Below are positions 10,159 to 18,386 of a DNA stretch of 64,000 bases, in pieces. Origin of the DNA: Fluviicola taffensis DSM 16823 (GTDB lineage: Bacteria; Bacteroidota; Bacteroidia; Flavobacteriales_D; Crocinitomicaceae); the NCBI RefSeq assembly GCF_000194605.1, contig NC_015321.1, positions 124,001 through 188,000 of the forward strand. Reading direction: 5' to 3'. A program made the translations under genes and the position numbers. The notes under the pieces were generated by a model. It saw only the letters and a program-made list of their open reading frames with translations. It made no database searches and was not told where the DNA came from. Numbering within the stretch: the stretch's first letter is position 1; each line of letters begins with the position of its first letter.

Positions 10159-11091
10159 ATGATAAAAGGGATTCTCTACATTATTCTATCTGGAATAGCT
10201 TTTTTTATTATCAATTTCTTCGTGAAAATGCTAGGAAATCCTGACAATGCAATCATTCCTGATCTTCAAAAATACCCAGCACACGAACTTGTTTTTTTTA
10301 GAAGCCTCGTTTCTTTTGCAATTAGTGCAACAATCATCAAGTACAAAGGGCTCTCCTTACTTGGAAACAACCGAAGATGGCTTCTTTTAAGAGGAATCGC
10401 TGGAATGGTAGCTTTAACATTATTCTTTTTCACCTTACACAAACTACCATTAGCAATTGCCTCTACGTTACAATACCTGTCTCCTATTTTCACCGTGCTG
10501 ATCGCCTCTCGTCTCTTTCATGAAAAAGTTAGTAAAATTCAATATCTCAGTAGTGTCTTAGCTTTTCTAGGGGTTGTTTTTATTGGTTTTAATGGAATTT
10601 TCAATGGTTTGGAGAATCAAAAACTAGATTTGGTTTGGATGATTCTTGGAGTCGTTTCGGCTATTTTATCTGGAGTTGCATACAATGCCATTTCAAAACT
10701 AAAAGACACCGAAGAAACAATCAATATCGTCATTTATTTCCCTATGCTAGCCTTGCCATTAACAGGAATTTGGTGTCTTTTTGACTTCACATTTCCCCAT
10801 GGAATAGAATGGATCATTTTACTGGCCATTGGAGTACTCACACAAATTGCTCAAGTAACGATGACACGAGCTTTCCTTTCTACAAACACCGCAATTGTAG
10901 CTCCTTTTCAATATATAGGAGCGATTTACGCACTCATTTCGGGATGGTTTGTTTTTAATGAGAAATTAGCTACCGCTTCAATCCTTGGAGTATGTTTAGT
11001 TCTTTTGGGAGTAATCATTGGAACTGTTTTCAGAGCAAAAATCAAAGAGAAAAAGCTGATAACCGCTCTGACAAATGAACAACAAGCATAA
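10159..11091 (+). CDS. EamA/DMT-family transporter
   Basis: 310 residues with ten predicted hydrophobic helices in two EamA-like halves (about 5-140 and 160-295), as in the drug/metabolite transporter superfamily. Typical features are PAHELVFFRSLVSF in TM2 and SPIFTVLIASRLFHEKVS at the end of the first half, mirrored by FQYIGAIYALISGWFVFNEKL in the second. Substrate unknown. A -7-like box (TACTTTTA, 10147-10154) ends 4 bases before the ATG, so the message may be leaderless. Confidence 0.88.
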   Translation: MIKGILYIILSGIAFFIINFFVKMLGNPDNAIIPDLQKYPAHELVFFRSLVSFAISATIIKYKGLSLLGNNRRWLLLRGIAGMVALTLFFFTLHKLPLAIASTLQYLSPIFTVLIASRLFHEKVSKIQYLSSVLAFLGVVFIGFNGIFNGLENQKLDLVWMILGVVSAILSGVAYNAISKLKDTEETINIVIYFPMLALPLTGIWCLFDFTFPHGIEWIILLAIGVLTQIAQVTMTRAFLSTNTAIVAPFQYIGAIYALISGWFVFNEKLATASILGVCLVLLGVIIGTVFRAKIKEKKLITALTNEQQA

Positions 11092-11162
11092 ATTCAATTG
11101 AATATCTTCCTAAAAAATTGAAAAGTAGAAGCAGACATCTCTTTTATCCTTATTTTCGAAAC

Positions 11163-12080
11163 ATGTCCAAAATACAAAAAGATCAACTAGCTCAATTTGG
11201 CAATTTAGAATTGCTTGCCAAACAAGTTGTAGAAGGTTTCATCACTGGAATGCATAAAAGCCCATTCCATGGCTTCTCCGTGGAATTTGCAGAACATCGT
11301 TTATATAATCCTGGGGAATCTACACGACACATCGATTGGAAATTGTATGGCCGATCTGAAAAAATGTTCACTAAAAAATATGAAGAAGAAACCAACCTAA
11401 GATGTCAAATGGTTATTGATGTTTCTTCATCCATGTACTACAGCGGAAAAAATGAATTGTCTAAATTAGATTTTTCGGTTCTTGCTGCGGCATCTTTATC
11501 TGAATTATTAAAAAGACAACGCGATGCCGTCGGACTTTCACTCTTTCACAATAATCTGTTTTTGCATACTCCAGCAAAATCATCTCCGGCCCATCATAGA
11601 TTCTTGTTACATGAAATGGAAAAGCAACTGCACGAATACCAAGCGGTTGATTCTAAAACAACAGAAACTATTTCCTGTTTGCACGACGTAGCGGAATTAT
11701 GTCACAAGAGAAGTTTAATCGTCATTTTCACCGATTTATTGGATGACCCTTCCAAATTGGATGAGTTTATGCAAAGTATTCAGCACATGAAACACAACAA
11801 ACACGAGGTGGTTTTATTTCACGTGATGGACAAAGCAACGGAAATAGATTTTGATTTAGGACACAATCCTATCAATTTGATTGATATGGAAACTGGAGAA
11901 AAAATGAAATTACAACCTTCAGAAATCAAGGAAAAATACACAACTGAAATCAATCGTTACTTCAATGAAGTGAATTTAAAGTGCACACAATACAACGTTG
12001 ATTTCTATACAGTCGATATCAAAGACTCCATTCAGGATGTATTGGTGAAATATTTATTGAAACGACAGAAACTTTACTAA
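11163..12080 (+). CDS. DUF58 domain protein (vWA-like, MoxR-associated type)
   Basis: 305 residues from the ATG at 11163; an upstream in-frame ATG at 11118 adds a non-conserved arginine-rich stretch. The DUF58 signature HIDWKLYGRSEKMFTKKYEEE is near residues 57-77, followed by a von Willebrand A-like fold with an imperfect MIDAS (VIDVSSSM). DUF58 proteins usually act with MoxR AAA+ ATPases in assembling envelope or metal-dependent complexes; no MoxR gene is adjacent here. A TATTTTCG box (11151-11158) ends 4 bases before the ATG. Confidence 0.82.
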   Translation: MSKIQKDQLAQFGNLELLAKQVVEGFITGMHKSPFHGFSVEFAEHRLYNPGESTRHIDWKLYGRSEKMFTKKYEEETNLRCQMVIDVSSSMYYSGKNELSKLDFSVLAAASLSELLKRQRDAVGLSLFHNNLFLHTPAKSSPAHHRFLLHEMEKQLHEYQAVDSKTTETISCLHDVAELCHKRSLIVIFTDLLDDPSKLDEFMQSIQHMKHNKHEVVLFHVMDKATEIDFDLGHNPINLIDMETGEKMKLQPSEIKEKYTTEINRYFNEVNLKCTQYNVDFYTVDIKDSIQDVLVKYLLKRQKLY

Positions 12081-12087
12081 TTGAAAA

Positions 12088-13482
12088 TTATGTTGGTTGA
12101 TGCGCTTTATCCAACAAATCCAAAATTGATTTTACGGGACTAAACGTTTCACTTGGTATTTCAACAAAAACCGTATTCCATTTCGCCATAGAGCCATTCC
12201 AAAGTCCTGGAAGCTCCACAAAATTAATGGATTGACCTTTATGTGATTTACTTACTTTGAAATACGCATTTTCATCTTTGAAAACATCTAAATCAATCGA
12301 AGTACCATCTACATTTCTTCCCTGACACACCATAATCACAGGATTAAAATGGGACGATTGAATCATGACACGTACTTGATCACTTTTTGGATTTATCTGA
12401 GCTTTTTCAACTATTTGCTTGGTGACCTCACCGTTATTTTCCACCCAAAAAGGTCCGCCACCGGGTTGTCCTTCATTTTGTACCATTCCACAAATACGCA
12501 AAGGACGATGCAACAATTCCAATTTATCGCTGTTTGACAACTCATTCACAGACTCGTGAAAAAGTTGATAATTCTTATTGAAATGACTCCATCCTTCATC
12601 CGAAAAATTGGTCACTAAATTAGTAATCTCTCCCTGAACCTCTAAAAATAGCCCTCCCAACATTTGCTGAGTTTGAATGGATGTTGAAGAATGATTAAAA
12701 TGCTGAATATTATCAATATTCTTAATAAAAATAAGATCAGAATCTACACTTTTAAAATTTTCCAATAAAGCTCCATGTCCAGCTGGACGAGTCAAATAAT
12801 CGCCTTCTGGATTTGTAATTGGTTGGAAATTCTCATCAAATGCAATGGCATTCGTAGCACTGTTTTGCACCGAAAAATCAACCTCAAACTTACGTGAAGT
12901 CATTCCTTCTAAAAATTCCAATTGCCTCTGAATATACTCTTGAAACTTCGGTTGAATCGTAAAATGAAACGAACAGGAATTTTGATTAATCAACTGACCT
13001 TGAACAACATGTTCTTGAATCGGACATAGCAAAAATGGGCCGTTTTTATGAAAAGGAATCAAGCCTTTTGGTAAATGCGCCAACCCATATCCTTTATTAT
13101 TCAAAATGAAAGAAACAAACGCATCCAAATCCATACTACGATCTCTCAATGCCTTTTGAATAGCAAGCGGAAACTGATGAAAAAATGCAAAATCCTCAAT
13201 GTGAGTTAAAAATCGCTCCACATACCCACTATTGCTTTCATTGGGAGCTTCTAAGAACTCAAACAAAAAATGAAACATTCGAGAACCCGAACCAGAAGCT
13301 GGAATGAAAAATGAAATTTTCTTATTCGAACGATAAAATGACTGAGCCAATTCAACGATTTTGTCATCACTTAGAGCAATGATTCCTTCTTGAATTCTAC
13401 ACGCAGACACCAGATTCAACGATGGCTGAGGAGCTCTTAAACGTTCTAGTTGTAATTCTATAGTTGTTTTCAGCATAAGCAT
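12088..13482 (-). CDS. DUF4301 family protein
   Basis: About 464 residues. The N-terminal third contains ISFFIPASGSGSRMF, resembling the G-x-G-x-R-M signature of nucleotidyltransferase (sugar-phosphate NTP transferase) folds, and LTRPAGHGALLENF near the middle; this pattern is typical of the Bacteroidota DUF4301 family. A uridylyl/guanylyltransferase-like activity is inferred, not shown. The longest frame starts at 13521 and would overlap the divergent methyltransferase; ATGs at 13482 and 13476 are more plausible and leave a 33-base divergent promoter region. Confidence 0.75.
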   Translation of the reverse strand: MLMLKTTIELQLERLRAPQPSLNLVSACRIQEGIIALSDDKIVELAQSFYRSNKKISFFIPASGSGSRMFHFLFEFLEAPNESNSGYVERFLTHIEDFAFFHQFPLAIQKALRDRSMDLDAFVSFILNNKGYGLAHLPKGLIPFHKNGPFLLCPIQEHVVQGQLINQNSCSFHFTIQPKFQEYIQRQLEFLEGMTSRKFEVDFSVQNSATNAIAFDENFQPITNPEGDYLTRPAGHGALLENFKSVDSDLIFIKNIDNIQHFNHSSTSIQTQQMLGGLFLEVQGEITNLVTNFSDEGWSHFNKNYQLFHESVNELSNSDKLELLHRPLRICGMVQNEGQPGGGPFWVENNGEVTKQIVEKAQINPKSDQVRVMIQSSHFNPVIMVCQGRNVDGTSIDLDVFKDENAYFKVSKSHKGQSINFVELPGLWNGSMAKWNTVFVEIPSETFSPVKSILDLLDKAHQPT

Positions 13483-13515
13483 GCTTTCTGTAGCGTTTTT
13501 TTGTTTCTTTGCGTC

Positions 13516-14310
13516 ATGCAAAACTCCAAATCAATTTTCGGATTTTTACTCAAATCAAAAGGAAGGCATGGAATCCATTCCCCTTTCGTCTTTGACTTCG
13601 TTGACAACTGTCTAACGACAAAAGTGGATAAAAATTTTCTCAATTCAAGAAAAAATTGGTTGCAGAAAGCCAAAAAGGACCGCGAACAATTTAAAATCAC
13701 CGACTTAGGAGCTGGATCGAAGCAAATGGGGAAAACCAGATCAGTTTCTGAGTTAGCTAAAAAAGCAAGTAGTGCTGGGATATATGGTGAAATTCTTTGG
13801 AAAATAGCACATCACTATCAACCGAAACTCTTATTGGAGCTTGGAACTTCCATTGGAACTGGCTCCATTCATTTAAAATCAGGAAATCCCAATTCACATC
13901 TAATAACTGTTGAGGGTTGCGACCGTATTTTATTGAAAGCATCCCAACAATTTGACACATGGAACCTGACTGGAATTACAACAATCTGCGCTTCCTTTGA
14001 TGAGTTTGTAAAGCTTCCCTGCATTGGAGGAACCTACGATCTTATTTTCTTGGATGGAAATCATTCCGGAGAAGCCACATTAAGATATATTGATATGCTA
14101 TTCCAACATACAGATCACAATACGGCCTTTATTTTGGACGATATTCGTTGGAGTGATGGTATGTGGAATTGCTGGAATCAATTGGTGAATGACGACCGTT
14201 TTCATGTGTCAATTGATTTAGGTCGTATGGGAATTCTTTGGCGACGAGATGAGCAAACAAAAGAACATTTTACTATTCGTCCGAAGATTTTTAAGAATCG
14301 ATTTTTTTAA
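13516..14310 (+). CDS. Class I SAM-dependent methyltransferase
   Basis: 264 residues. Motif I LLLELGTSIGTGSIHL is near residue 110, motif II-like LITVEGCD follows, and YDLIFLDGNHSGEATL is the post-I/III acidic region, all as in Rossmann-fold O-methyltransferases. The N-terminal GRHGIHSPFVFDFV is a conserved block of an uncharacterised Bacteroidota group. Start at ATG 13516 is preferred over a TTG at 13501. A box TTTCTTTG ends 4 bases upstream of the ATG. Substrate unknown. Confidence 0.8.
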   Translation: MQNSKSIFGFLLKSKGRHGIHSPFVFDFVDNCLTTKVDKNFLNSRKNWLQKAKKDREQFKITDLGAGSKQMGKTRSVSELAKKASSAGIYGEILWKIAHHYQPKLLLELGTSIGTGSIHLKSGNPNSHLITVEGCDRILLKASQQFDTWNLTGITTICASFDEFVKLPCIGGTYDLIFLDGNHSGEATLRYIDMLFQHTDHNTAFILDDIRWSDGMWNCWNQLVNDDRFHVSIDLGRMGILWRRDEQTKEHFTIRPKIFKNRFF

Positions 14311-14321
14311 GATCTATTTGT

Positions 14322-14361
14322 AAAAACAGAGGGTCGCGATTAATCGCGACCCTCTGTTTTT
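14322..14361. terminator. Bidirectional intrinsic terminator, 40-bp perfect palindrome
   Basis: Bases 14322-14361 read identically on both strands: AAAAACAGAGGGTCGCGATT and its reverse complement. The GC-rich stem is flanked by A5/T5-6 on each side, so it gives a U-tract in both directions. It sits between the convergent methyltransferase (ends 14310) and cytochrome c-like gene (ends 14386). Confidence 0.85.
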
Positions 14362-14385
14362 TATAGGCATTTCGCCAACCATTTT

Positions 14386-14745
14386 TTATTTAGGAACAGA
14401 TCCCATCGTAATCAAATAACGAAGTATTTTCTCTTCTCCACTTGCGTCAACAACGGTGCTACCCAACTTTTTATTGACTTTCACCACCATTCTTGGAACA
14501 ATTGTTTTCCACTCAGACTCTGGTTCGGAAGTTGGTTTTTTCAAACGATGACAAAGGGCGCAATTTGCTTCGAATAATTTCTTTCCATCATTCAATTCCT
14601 CTAGGGTATATCCTGGGAATTTAGATGCAACTCTATCTACATCAGATTGAGAAGGCATAGCCTCCACTTTAGCTGTTGAATTTTTTGCTGTTCCACAAGC
14701 AACTAAAATTGCTATGAAACCGATTGCTAATAGGCTTTTTTTCAT
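14386..14745 (-). CDS. Cytochrome c-like lipoprotein
   Basis: 119 residues. Lipobox LVAC places the lipidated Cys at position 17; one haem-attachment motif CALCH lies near residue 62. The C-terminal ITMGSVPK contains the only late Met suited as sixth ligand. A small periplasmic monohaem electron carrier is likely. The upstream gene at 14747 ends one base before this start, so the two are co-transcribed; the functional link is unclear. Confidence 0.75.
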   Translation of the reverse strand: MKKSLLAIGFIAILVACGTAKNSTAKVEAMPSQSDVDRVASKFPGYTLEELNDGKKLFEANCALCHRLKKPTSEPESEWKTIVPRMVVKVNKKLGSTVVDASGEEKILRYLITMGSVPK

Positions 14746-14746
14746 C

Positions 14747-15583
14747 TTACTTTTGATAAATTGGTGTTCTTTTCAATAAATAATTCAATGTAGTCTTGTA
14801 TGCATCATCTGAGCTCCAAAAGGATTGATGATCTTGCGAGAAAATAGTTTCTCCTTTGTCAGTATAAATTGCCATTGTAACATTTGTCGTGTAATTCTGT
14901 GAACTGTAAGAAGAAGATGCTCCACTCACCGTTCCTACCGATCTATTGGAAGAAGTATTTCCTTTTGTATTATAGGTTGTAGAACCACTAGTACTGCTAC
15001 TAACGGATGTTAAATCTTGCGTAATTGTCCCTTGAATAACATATTCTACGCCCAAGACATTACAAATTTCTCCCATTGTAAAACTGCGGACATTCGCACC
15101 GGTTATCCCTGCCTTCAACAACAACGCGTTTGTGGTAGATGTTGGCTGAACAGTCATATAGCCCGAATGTTGATTCATAATATTGAAGACTTCATTTTGA
15201 ACTTTGTAAGTCATTTCCTGGCCAGCATCTTGCTTATTTACCAAGTAACTAAAAGGCAATATGGCTATTTTATTTTGATGAGCTTCTAAACCCGATTTGG
15301 CAATGGAATCTGCTTTTGCGGAATTTGACTTTGGAGAATTGAACATCTCTATGCGCCCGCTAGCAAAGGTAATCTTCGCAATATCTGACTTTTTAATGGA
15401 ATAAACCAGTGTTTCTCCTGCATAAACAAACTTGATCTCGGTATCTCCAATTTCCTGAATCTTACCTGTCAGCTCATCACCTGAAGTTTTCAGAATCACA
15501 TCATTTTTCTGTGTTAATTGACCAAATGAAACAGAAGTCATTTGAATAGCGAATAATACCGCCAAGGATAAAATGAATTTCAT
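14747..15583 (-). CDS. Secreted CsgG/curli-assembly-like protein
   Basis: 278 residues from the preferred start at 15583 (MKFILSLAVLFAIQMTSVSFGQ, signal peptide); an in-frame ATG at 15643 adds 20 residues with no signal character. Residues about 20-80 contain a small domain (ILKTSGDELTGKIQEIGDTEI) seen before envelope proteins in Bacteroidota. The second half has KIAILPFSYL and GVEYVIQGTITQ, the recurrent pattern of CsgG/TolB-N-type lipid-side assembly proteins. A Ser/Thr-rich low-complexity stretch lies near 210-240. A TACATTTG box upstream suits the -7 consensus. Function inferred from fold resemblance only. Confidence 0.6.
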   Translation of the reverse strand: MKFILSLAVLFAIQMTSVSFGQLTQKNDVILKTSGDELTGKIQEIGDTEIKFVYAGETLVYSIKKSDIAKITFASGRIEMFNSPKSNSAKADSIAKSGLEAHQNKIAILPFSYLVNKQDAGQEMTYKVQNEVFNIMNQHSGYMTVQPTSTTNALLLKAGITGANVRSFTMGEICNVLGVEYVIQGTITQDLTSVSSSTSGSTTYNTKGNTSSNRSVGTVSGASSSYSSQNYTTNVTMAIYTDKGETIFSQDHQSFWSSDDAYKTTLNYLLKRTPIYQK

Positions 15584-15676
15584 AGTTAATGTTTTTGTTC
15601 TACCAAATGTACAATAAATCGACAAATCTTTCTTATTCTTCAAAATTTCGTTTTAGAAAATAATTACTTTTAAAGA

Positions 15677-16228
15677 ATGAAAGTTTACACGAAAAAAGGA
15701 GACGGTGGAACTACCGGTTTAATTGGAGGAACAAGACTTCCAAAACACCACATTCGAATAGAAAGTTACGGAACTGTTGACGAACTGAATAGTTATATTG
15801 GATTACTTCGTGACTTAATAAACGAGGAATCGAAGAGTCTTATTTTGATTGAGATTCAAGATCGTTTATTTACGATTGGATCACAGTTAGCAGCAGATCC
15901 TGTTAAATCGAAAATGACTTTGCCTGAACTCTTTGAAAGTGATATTACTTTTTTAGAGAATCACATTGATGGAATGGAGACTGAACTTCCTCCGATGAAA
16001 TTTTTCGTACTTCCTGGAGGAAATGCAATTGTATCTCAATGCCATATCGCACGTTGCATTTGTAGAAGGGCGGAACGATTGGTATCACAATTAAGTGAAT
16101 CGGAAACTGTTAGTCCCCTGATTAGCGCATACATGAATCGATTAAGTGATTACCTATTCGTACTATCTCGAAAATTGGCTCACGAATTGAATGCTATTGA
16201 GACTCCTTGGAAACCAAGAACACACTGA
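15677..16228 (+). CDS. ATP:cob(I)alamin adenosyltransferase (PduO/MMAB type)
   Basis: Transfers the 5'-deoxyadenosyl group of ATP to cob(I)alamin, making coenzyme B12. The 183 residues show the N-terminal ATP-binding signature MKVYTKKGDGGTTGLIGG, the ESYGTVDELNSYIGL block and the C-terminal CRRAERLV plus LSDYLFVLSR helices that form the active site of the PduO/MMAB trimer. No other B12 genes are nearby, so it probably serves salvage and B12-dependent enzymes such as methylmalonyl-CoA mutase. TACTTTTA ends 4 bases before the ATG. Confidence 0.93.
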   Translation: MKVYTKKGDGGTTGLIGGTRLPKHHIRIESYGTVDELNSYIGLLRDLINEESKSLILIEIQDRLFTIGSQLAADPVKSKMTLPELFESDITFLENHIDGMETELPPMKFFVLPGGNAIVSQCHIARCICRRAERLVSQLSESETVSPLISAYMNRLSDYLFVLSRKLAHELNAIETPWKPRTH

Positions 16229-16284
16229 AAATCAAGTGTTAAAAAATAAAATCAAAAGTTTTTTTTAAAACAGCAATAAAACAC

Positions 16285-16314
16285 TTGGTTTTTTTTAGAA
16301 TAAGATTATTTTTG
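16285..16314 (+). promoter_or_regulatory. Bacteroidota-type promoter for the DUF2795 gene
   Basis: TTGG at 16285-16288 (variant of the -33 TTTG) and TATTTTTG at 16307-16314 (exact TAnnTTTG -7 box) are separated by 18 bases, 27 bases upstream of the ATG at 16342. Confidence 0.6.
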
Positions 16315-16341
16315 CGCAATTAAACAACAATTTTACAAAAC

Positions 16342-16563
16342 ATGTACTGGACATTAGAACTAGCATCGTACTTAGAAGACGCACCTTGGCCGGCAACAAA
16401 GGACGAGTTAATTGACTTCGCTATTCGTGCAGGTGCACCATTAGAAGTAGTTGAGAACTTACAAGATTTAGAAGACGAAGGCGATGTGTATGAAAGCATC
16501 GAAGAAATTTGGCCTGATTATCCGTCTAAGGATGACTTCTTATTTAACGAAGACGAATATTAA
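16342..16563 (+). CDS. DUF2795 small acidic protein
   Basis: 73 residues, strongly acidic, beginning MYWTLELASYLEDAPWPATKDELIDFA and continuing with GAPLEVVENLQDLEDEGDVYESIEEIWPDY (positions about 31-60), the compact helical DUF2795 fold common in Bacteroidota and some other phyla. Function unknown. It is a single gene with its own promoter and terminator, suggesting high, independent expression. Confidence 0.85.
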   Translation: MYWTLELASYLEDAPWPATKDELIDFAIRAGAPLEVVENLQDLEDEGDVYESIEEIWPDYPSKDDFLFNEDEY

Positions 16564-16581
16564 TTAGAAATTAATTCAATC

Positions 16582-16611
16582 AAAAGGTTCTCAAATTGAG
16601 AGCCTTTTTTT
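16582..16611 (+). terminator. Intrinsic terminator after the DUF2795 gene
   Basis: AAAAGG-TTCTCAA and TTGAGAG-CCTTTT pair into a hairpin (one G-U) followed by a T run, 19 bases after the stop. Confidence 0.8.
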
Positions 16612-16698
16612 ATGTCCTATCAAAAGGGATCATTGAATTAACCAATATTTAACACCACCAAATTTGGTAGTAACCCAAGTCTCGATTAGTTTTGTCCT

Positions 16699-17118
16699 AT
16701 GAAAAGTTTGCTTATCGGATTTTTTCAAATTTTGTGCGTACTTCAAGTTTTTGGAGCAGGACAGTTAACTACAAATCCAATCAACCAAACTCATTCAACT
16801 TCTAACCTCATCCATAAACAACAACCTGAACACAGTCATTTTGTTGTTAAAAATTACAAATCAAACTCTTCAATTGACAACAACTCTTCCTTTCCAAGTG
16901 AAGAAACAGAATTTGTCTTCGAAAACATTGAAGAAGAAACTGAAGATTTCGCATCTCAAAAACACTTAGTCAGTAATCTTTACTTTGCAGGAATTCCAAT
17001 AGATCAATCGCTCGATTACCTCTATGGAAATTCCAAAAGCAATTCTTTATTCTATGAGCATTCTTCTTTTAGTGTTTCCACTAAAAGACATGTCGTATTC
17101 CAAGTTTTTAGAATATAG
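16699..17118 (+). CDS. Secreted protein of unknown function
   Basis: 139 residues with a signal peptide (about 1-20, LLIGFFQILCVLQVFGA), then a Ser/Asn/His-rich, low-complexity region and an acidic patch near 75-90 (SEETEFVFENIEEETEDF). No recognised domain. A TAGTTTTG -7 box (16687-16694) with TTTG 20 bases further upstream ends only 4 bases before the ATG. The gene precedes the second RND operon by 161 bases but shares no obvious function with it. Confidence 0.5.
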   Translation: MKSLLIGFFQILCVLQVFGAGQLTTNPINQTHSTSNLIHKQQPEHSHFVVKNYKSNSSIDNNSSFPSEETEFVFENIEEETEDFASQKHLVSNLYFAGIPIDQSLDYLYGNSKSNSLFYEHSSFSVSTKRHVVFQVFRI

Positions 17119-17279
17119 ATCCAGCAGACAAATTATCCATTGTCTCATTCTATTTTTTCCTATCAATTGATAACTAACTGTTTAAAAACAATTGTACATT
17201 TAGGAAAACTATTGCTGGATCAAAAAAATCCAAAACACAATTTTACATCAAAAACGAATCGTTTTTAAAAACAATTATT

Positions 17280-18362
17280 ATGAAGAGAGTTCTCATTCTC
17301 ATGGGCCTGTGTGTTTCCCTAATCAACACAAGTTGCCAAGATAAAAAAGAAGAAAAAGAAGTGTTAAGCAAATTATTAGTCACTAGTCCATTGATGAAAG
17401 ACACCACAATCATCAAAGATTACGTGAGTCAAATTCATGCTATTCAACATATTGAAATCAGAGCCTTAGAAAAAGGATACTTGCAAAAAATATTCGTAGA
17501 CGAAGGTCAAATGGTGAAAAAAGGACAAATCATGTTCCAAATTATGCCTATGATGTATGAAGCTGAAATGCACAAATCTCAAGCAGAGGCAGACTTTGCA
17601 AAAACAGAATATTTGAATGCTAAATTACTAGCTGACAGCAACATCATTTCAAAAAACCAACTTGCATTAGTTAGAGCCAAATATGATAAAGCAAAAGCTG
17701 AATTATCTCTATCTCAAGTTCGCTTAGGGTTTACCCAAATCAAAGCCCCATTTGATGGCATTATGGACCGTTTCCAAGTGCGATTAGGTAGTCTTGTTGA
17801 TGAAGGTGATTTATTAACAACACTTTCTGACAATAGTAAGTTATGGGTTTACTTCAATGTTCCAGAAGCTGAATATTTAAATTTCAAAACCGTGGATCAA
17901 AGTGACAACATGAAAAATGTACGCTTATTGATGGCTAACAACGAACTTTATGAAAATCCTGGGGTGGTTGAAACCATTGAAGCTGATTTCAATAATGAAA
18001 CAGGAAATATCGCCTTTAGAGCTACATTTCCGAATCCAAAAGGATTGTTGAGACATGGTGAAACTGGAAGTATTCAAATGGTGGTTCCATTGAAACACGC
18101 ATTAATTATTCCTCAAAAAGCAACGTATGAAATTCTTGAAAAGAAATATGTCTTTGTTGTAGATAAAAACAGTGTTGTCCATACGCGAGAAATTCAAATT
18201 CGTTCTGAAATGCCTGATTTATACGTAATCAAAGGCGGATTGAAACCTGAAGAGAAAATCCTTCTGGAAGGTATTCGTAAAGTAAAAGATGGAGACAAAA
18301 TTACTTACAAGTACCAAGAACCTAATTCCGTAATTTCTAATCTGAAAGTTTACACCGAGTAA
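17280..18362 (+). CDS. RND efflux periplasmic adaptor lipoprotein
   Basis: 360 residues; lipobox ending at Cys19 (LINTSC) indicates an inner-membrane-anchored lipoprotein of the AcrA/MexA type. The lipoyl half YLQKIFVDEGQMVKKGQIMFQI, an alpha-hairpin rich in A/K/Q (about 95-150), the second half IKAPFDGIMDRFQVRLGSLV and a C-terminal barrel follow in order. First gene of the operon adaptor-permease-channel; no regulator is adjacent, unlike the pump at 2810-8989. Confidence 0.9.
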   Translation: MKRVLILMGLCVSLINTSCQDKKEEKEVLSKLLVTSPLMKDTTIIKDYVSQIHAIQHIEIRALEKGYLQKIFVDEGQMVKKGQIMFQIMPMMYEAEMHKSQAEADFAKTEYLNAKLLADSNIISKNQLALVRAKYDKAKAELSLSQVRLGFTQIKAPFDGIMDRFQVRLGSLVDEGDLLTTLSDNSKLWVYFNVPEAEYLNFKTVDQSDNMKNVRLLMANNELYENPGVVETIEADFNNETGNIAFRATFPNPKGLLRHGETGSIQMVVPLKHALIIPQKATYEILEKKYVFVVDKNSVVHTREIQIRSEMPDLYVIKGGLKPEEKILLEGIRKVKDGDKITYKYQEPNSVISNLKVYTE

Positions 18363-18386
18363 TTCACCTTCTAATTCAATCAGATT

